Assembly (NCBI GenBank): GCA_946478915.1
Contig: CAMLER010000211.1
Coordinates: 1 to 8,044 of the forward strand
Origin: an uncultured Chryseolinea sp.
GTDB lineage: Bacteria > Bacteroidota > Bacteroidia > Cytophagales > Cyclobacteriaceae
Direction: 5' to 3'
Length of the DNA stretch: 8,044 bases
The stretch's first letter is position 1, and the number at the start of each line of letters is the position of its first letter. The notes beneath the pieces were generated by a model, which saw only the letters and a program-made list of their open reading frames with translations, searched no databases and was not told the origin of the DNA. Both the position numbers and the translations under genes were made by a program. Positions 6,585 through 8,044 of the stretch are shown here, one piece after another.

Positions 6585-7175
6585 ATGAATTTTAATCCCG
6601 AATCGTTGAATGAGGTAATCGCCAACAGAAGATCTATATTTCAACAGCAATATAATGGAGAGCAGGTTAACGATTCTATTGTTCATCAGATCCTGGAAAA
6701 TGCCAATTGGGCGCCGACTCATAAGCTGACGCAACCCTGGCGATTTATGGTTTTTACCGGCAAGGGTTTGGAAAAATTGGCGCGGTTTCAAGGTGAAATT
6801 TACAAGAAAGTGACCCAGGCAGATAATTCATTCAAGGATGAACGATACCAGAATTTGATCACTAAGCCAATGCAGTCATCACATATCATTGCTATTGGAA
6901 TGAAACGTGATCCAAAAAGATCGGTGCCTGAAATCGAAGAAGTCGGAGCAGTGTTTTGCGCAATTCAAAATATGTACCTCACCGCTACTGCCTATGGTGT
7001 TGGCGCGTATTTAAGCACGGGTGGTATCACCTATTTTGAGGAAGCGAAAGAGTTTTTCGGATTGGAGTCAGACGACAAGTTAATCGGCTTCTTCCATCTT
7101 GGAATGCCGAAGATTGAGAATCCAAGGGGCAATCGGAAGCCTGTTGATTCCAAAGTTGAATGGATCAACGGTTAG
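6585..7175 (+). CDS. Nitroreductase-family FMN-dependent oxidoreductase (YdjA-like)
   Basis: A 196-residue cytoplasmic flavoprotein of the nitroreductase family, expected to be a dimer using FMN and NAD(P)H to reduce nitro groups, quinones or similar acceptors; the physiological substrate is unknown. Visible family features are RRS (15-17), which binds the FMN phosphate in relatives; the helix and loop NANWAPTHKLTQPWRF (39-54), closest in form to YdjA-type members (APxHKxxQPWxF); EEVGAVFCAIQNMYLTA (118-134), the central dimer helix; GVGAYLSTGG (138-147), the second FMN-phosphate region; and LIGFFHLGMPK (166-176). Length is normal and no signal peptide is present. The ATG at 6585 follows an A-rich stretch (AAAGATAA) without a clear Shine-Dalgarno sequence. 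It is divergent from the lipoprotein with only 40 bp between starts, and the next gene on the same strand is 271 bp away, so it is probably transcribed alone. Confidence 0.9.
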   Translation: MNFNPESLNEVIANRRSIFQQQYNGEQVNDSIVHQILENANWAPTHKLTQPWRFMVFTGKGLEKLARFQGEIYKKVTQADNSFKDERYQNLITKPMQSSHIIAIGMKRDPKRSVPEIEEVGAVFCAIQNMYLTATAYGVGAYLSTGGITYFEEAKEFFGLESDDKLIGFFHLGMPKIENPRGNRKPVDSKVEWING

Positions 7176-7446
7176 GCAATACGCCATATGGAGGTTATTT
7201 GTTACTCCTGCTTTGTCTTGTTCCGTGGGTTCTAAAAAATGGGAATAATAGGAATAAGGAGAAGGTCGAAGAGAGAGCGCCATATCCCGATTCCCCACTT
7301 ACAAAAAAATATCCATTCATCCCGGCGTCATACTGAAAGCTATATAACACCGTTCAACTGTAATGACCGCAATACGTCCTGCGAATCCGCCATTGGATCC
7401 GATTTCTGGCATCGTTTTTCGTAACTTAGATGCATAAACATCCTTT
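7176..7446. other. 271-bp intergenic region, no gene identified
   Basis: This is the longest gap in the window. The left part (about 7180-7290) has runs of A and purines (GGAATAATAGGAATAAGGAG), and I find no strong terminator hairpin after the nitroreductase stop. The right part (about 7320-7425) is more mixed in composition. Short open frames exist on both strands, the longest 61 codons from ATG 7239, but none has a recognisable sequence or clear start signals. It may hold the promoter of the thioredoxin-like gene, a small RNA or decayed sequence. Confidence 0.5.
7422..7429 (+). promoter_or_regulatory. Candidate -7 element for the thioredoxin-like gene
   Basis: TAACTTAG lies 17 bases before the ATG at 7447 and differs from TAnnTTTG at one specified base. 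The position is sensible, but there is no TTG at the usual 19-21 base spacing; the nearest, at 7393-7395, is 26 bases away. Confidence 0.28.
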
Positions 7447-7986
7447 ATGAAAAAATATACACTTCTGACGATTGCCGTGTTGCTATCCCTTGCAGCCGGC
7501 GCTCAAGTTACCGGTAAAATTTTTCCGGATATGGAAGCTGAGACGGTTGAGGATAAAAAAATCTTACTGCCCCAAAGCACGAAAGGAAAATATACGCTTC
7601 TCGGATTAGCCTATTCAAAGAAATCTGAAGACGAGCTGAACTCATGGTTTCAACCCGTATTTGAAAAATTCATTCAAAAGACATCTGGCTTACTGGCGGG
7701 TTTTTCCTACGATGTGAATGTGTATTTTATTCCGATGTTTACAGGGATTAACGCAGCGGCTACTGGCACGGCAAAACGAAAAGCAATCAAAAATATTGAT
7801 CCGCAGCTATTACCGTATGTTTTGTTTTATAAAGGAGAATTAAAAAGCTATAAAGAATCTCTGGAATTTGATAAGAAGGATGTGCCCTACTTTTTTGTGC
7901 TCGATCCGACTGGCAAAATCGTGTATGCAACAATGGGTAAATATTCAGACGCTAAAATGAACGAAGTGGAAGAAGTAATTGAGTAG
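7447..7986 (+). CDS. Exported thioredoxin-fold protein lacking the CXXC motif
   Basis: A 179-residue secreted or periplasmic protein. Residues 1-19 are a clear signal peptide (MKKYTLLTIAVLLSLAAGA, cut before Q20). The mature part has the layout of a thioredoxin or AhpC/TlpA-like fold: an opening GKIFPDMEAETVEDKKILLP (23-42), strand KYTLLGLAY (48-56), a helix EDELNSWFQPVFEKF (61-75) where the redox motif normally starts, strand VNVYFIPMF (90-98), then DVPYFFVLDPTGKIVYATMG (145-164), with P147 at the place of the cis-proline. The usual CXXC is replaced by SKKSEDE, and the protein contains no cysteine at all, so it cannot do thiol-disulfide chemistry. It somewhat resembles the ATP10-like group (strand, then a W-containing helix), which also has a thioredoxin fold; this is a weak guess. 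A chaperone, binding or assembly role is more likely than redox. The frame is complete, with ATG 7447 and stop TAG. Confidence 0.8.
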   Translation: MKKYTLLTIAVLLSLAAGAQVTGKIFPDMEAETVEDKKILLPQSTKGKYTLLGLAYSKKSEDELNSWFQPVFEKFIQKTSGLLAGFSYDVNVYFIPMFTGINAAATGTAKRKAIKNIDPQLLPYVLFYKGELKSYKESLEFDKKDVPYFFVLDPTGKIVYATMGKYSDAKMNEVEEVIE

Positions 7987-8009
7987 CCTGATTTATGGGA
8001 AGGTGACGA

Positions 8010-8044
8010 TTATATTCTAAATTCGAAGCGCCAAACTCCCGTAA
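8010..8044 (-). CDS. Possible last codons of a minus-strand gene (beta-strand C-terminus)
   Basis: Reading the minus strand in from the right edge, one frame gives TGVWRFEFRI and then TAA (complement of 8010-8012). The strict alternation of hydrophobic and charged residues and the position at the very C-terminus resemble the final strand of an outer-membrane barrel. A convergent gene ending 23 bp from the thioredoxin-like stop would also fit the tight convergent junctions elsewhere in the window. Only ten residues are visible, and another frame (YGSLALRI, stop at 8017-8019) is also possible, so this is tentative. Confidence 0.3.
   Translation of the reverse strand, partial: TGVWRFEFRI

Noticed and set aside
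7239..7424. 61-codon plus-strand open frame in the 271-bp gap
   Set aside because: Rich in R, H, S and N without hydrophobic pattern, no promoter or recognisable motif; looks like chance.
7409..7433. GCATC/GATGC inverted repeat before the thioredoxin-like gene
   Set aside because: Only 5 bp with a 15-base loop; expected by chance in a region of this size.
1..8044. Search for CRISPR arrays, insertion-sequence ends, tRNA or rRNA, attachment sites and defence or phage genes
   Set aside because: No regularly spaced DNA repeats other than the TPR coding repeats, no transposase or integrase motifs, and no RNA gene signatures were seen on either strand.

Overview
The window looks like ordinary chromosomal DNA from a member of the Bacteroidota, most likely of the Cytophagales type. 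This is inferred from gene content and signals, not from a marker gene. The grounds are: secreted proteins whose signal peptides end in AQ or SQ; a long M14 carboxypeptidase with a C-terminal glutamine-amidotransferase-like domain; a lipoprotein predicted to form a beta-barrel; A/T-rich sequence rather than clear Shine-Dalgarno motifs before start codons; and promoter candidates of the Bacteroidota form TTG-N19/20-TAnnTTT(G/A).

Layout, left to right: (1) the 3' end of an unidentified plus-strand gene (to 233); (2) a minus-strand secreted M14 zinc carboxypeptidase-like protein (255-2789); (3) a plus-strand RDD-family membrane protein (2920-3396); (4) a minus-strand exported protein made of ten tandem TPR repeats (3416-4522, possibly from 4537); (5) a plus-strand amidohydrolase, probably a lipoprotein (4705-5811); (6) a minus-strand lipoprotein with a predicted beta-barrel (5813-6544); (7) a plus-strand nitroreductase (6585-7175); (8) after a 271-bp gap, a plus-strand exported thioredoxin-fold protein with no cysteine (7447-7986); (9) possibly the last codons of a minus-strand gene at the right edge (8010-8044).

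The strands alternate at almost every gene. No two adjacent genes form an obvious operon; the only same-strand neighbours, nitroreductase and thioredoxin-like, are 271 bp apart. Convergent junctions are very tight (21, 19 and 1 bp, and about 23 bp at the right edge). The 19-bp junction holds a good shared terminator hairpin. Divergent junctions carry the regulatory signals.

Functionally, five of the seven complete genes encode exported proteins (peptidase, TPR protein, amidohydrolase, barrel lipoprotein, thioredoxin-fold protein) and one encodes an inner-membrane protein. The common theme is therefore the cell envelope, but nothing in the sequence ties these genes into one pathway. I see no mobile element, CRISPR array, tRNA, rRNA, phage or defence module, and no convincing new multi-gene system. 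The points worth a second look are at the level of single proteins: a cysteine-free thioredoxin fold, an amidotransferase-like domain without a nucleophile, a lipid-anchored metal amidohydrolase, and a TPR array with a 68-residue super-repeat. A few regulatory and terminator structures also deserve checking.
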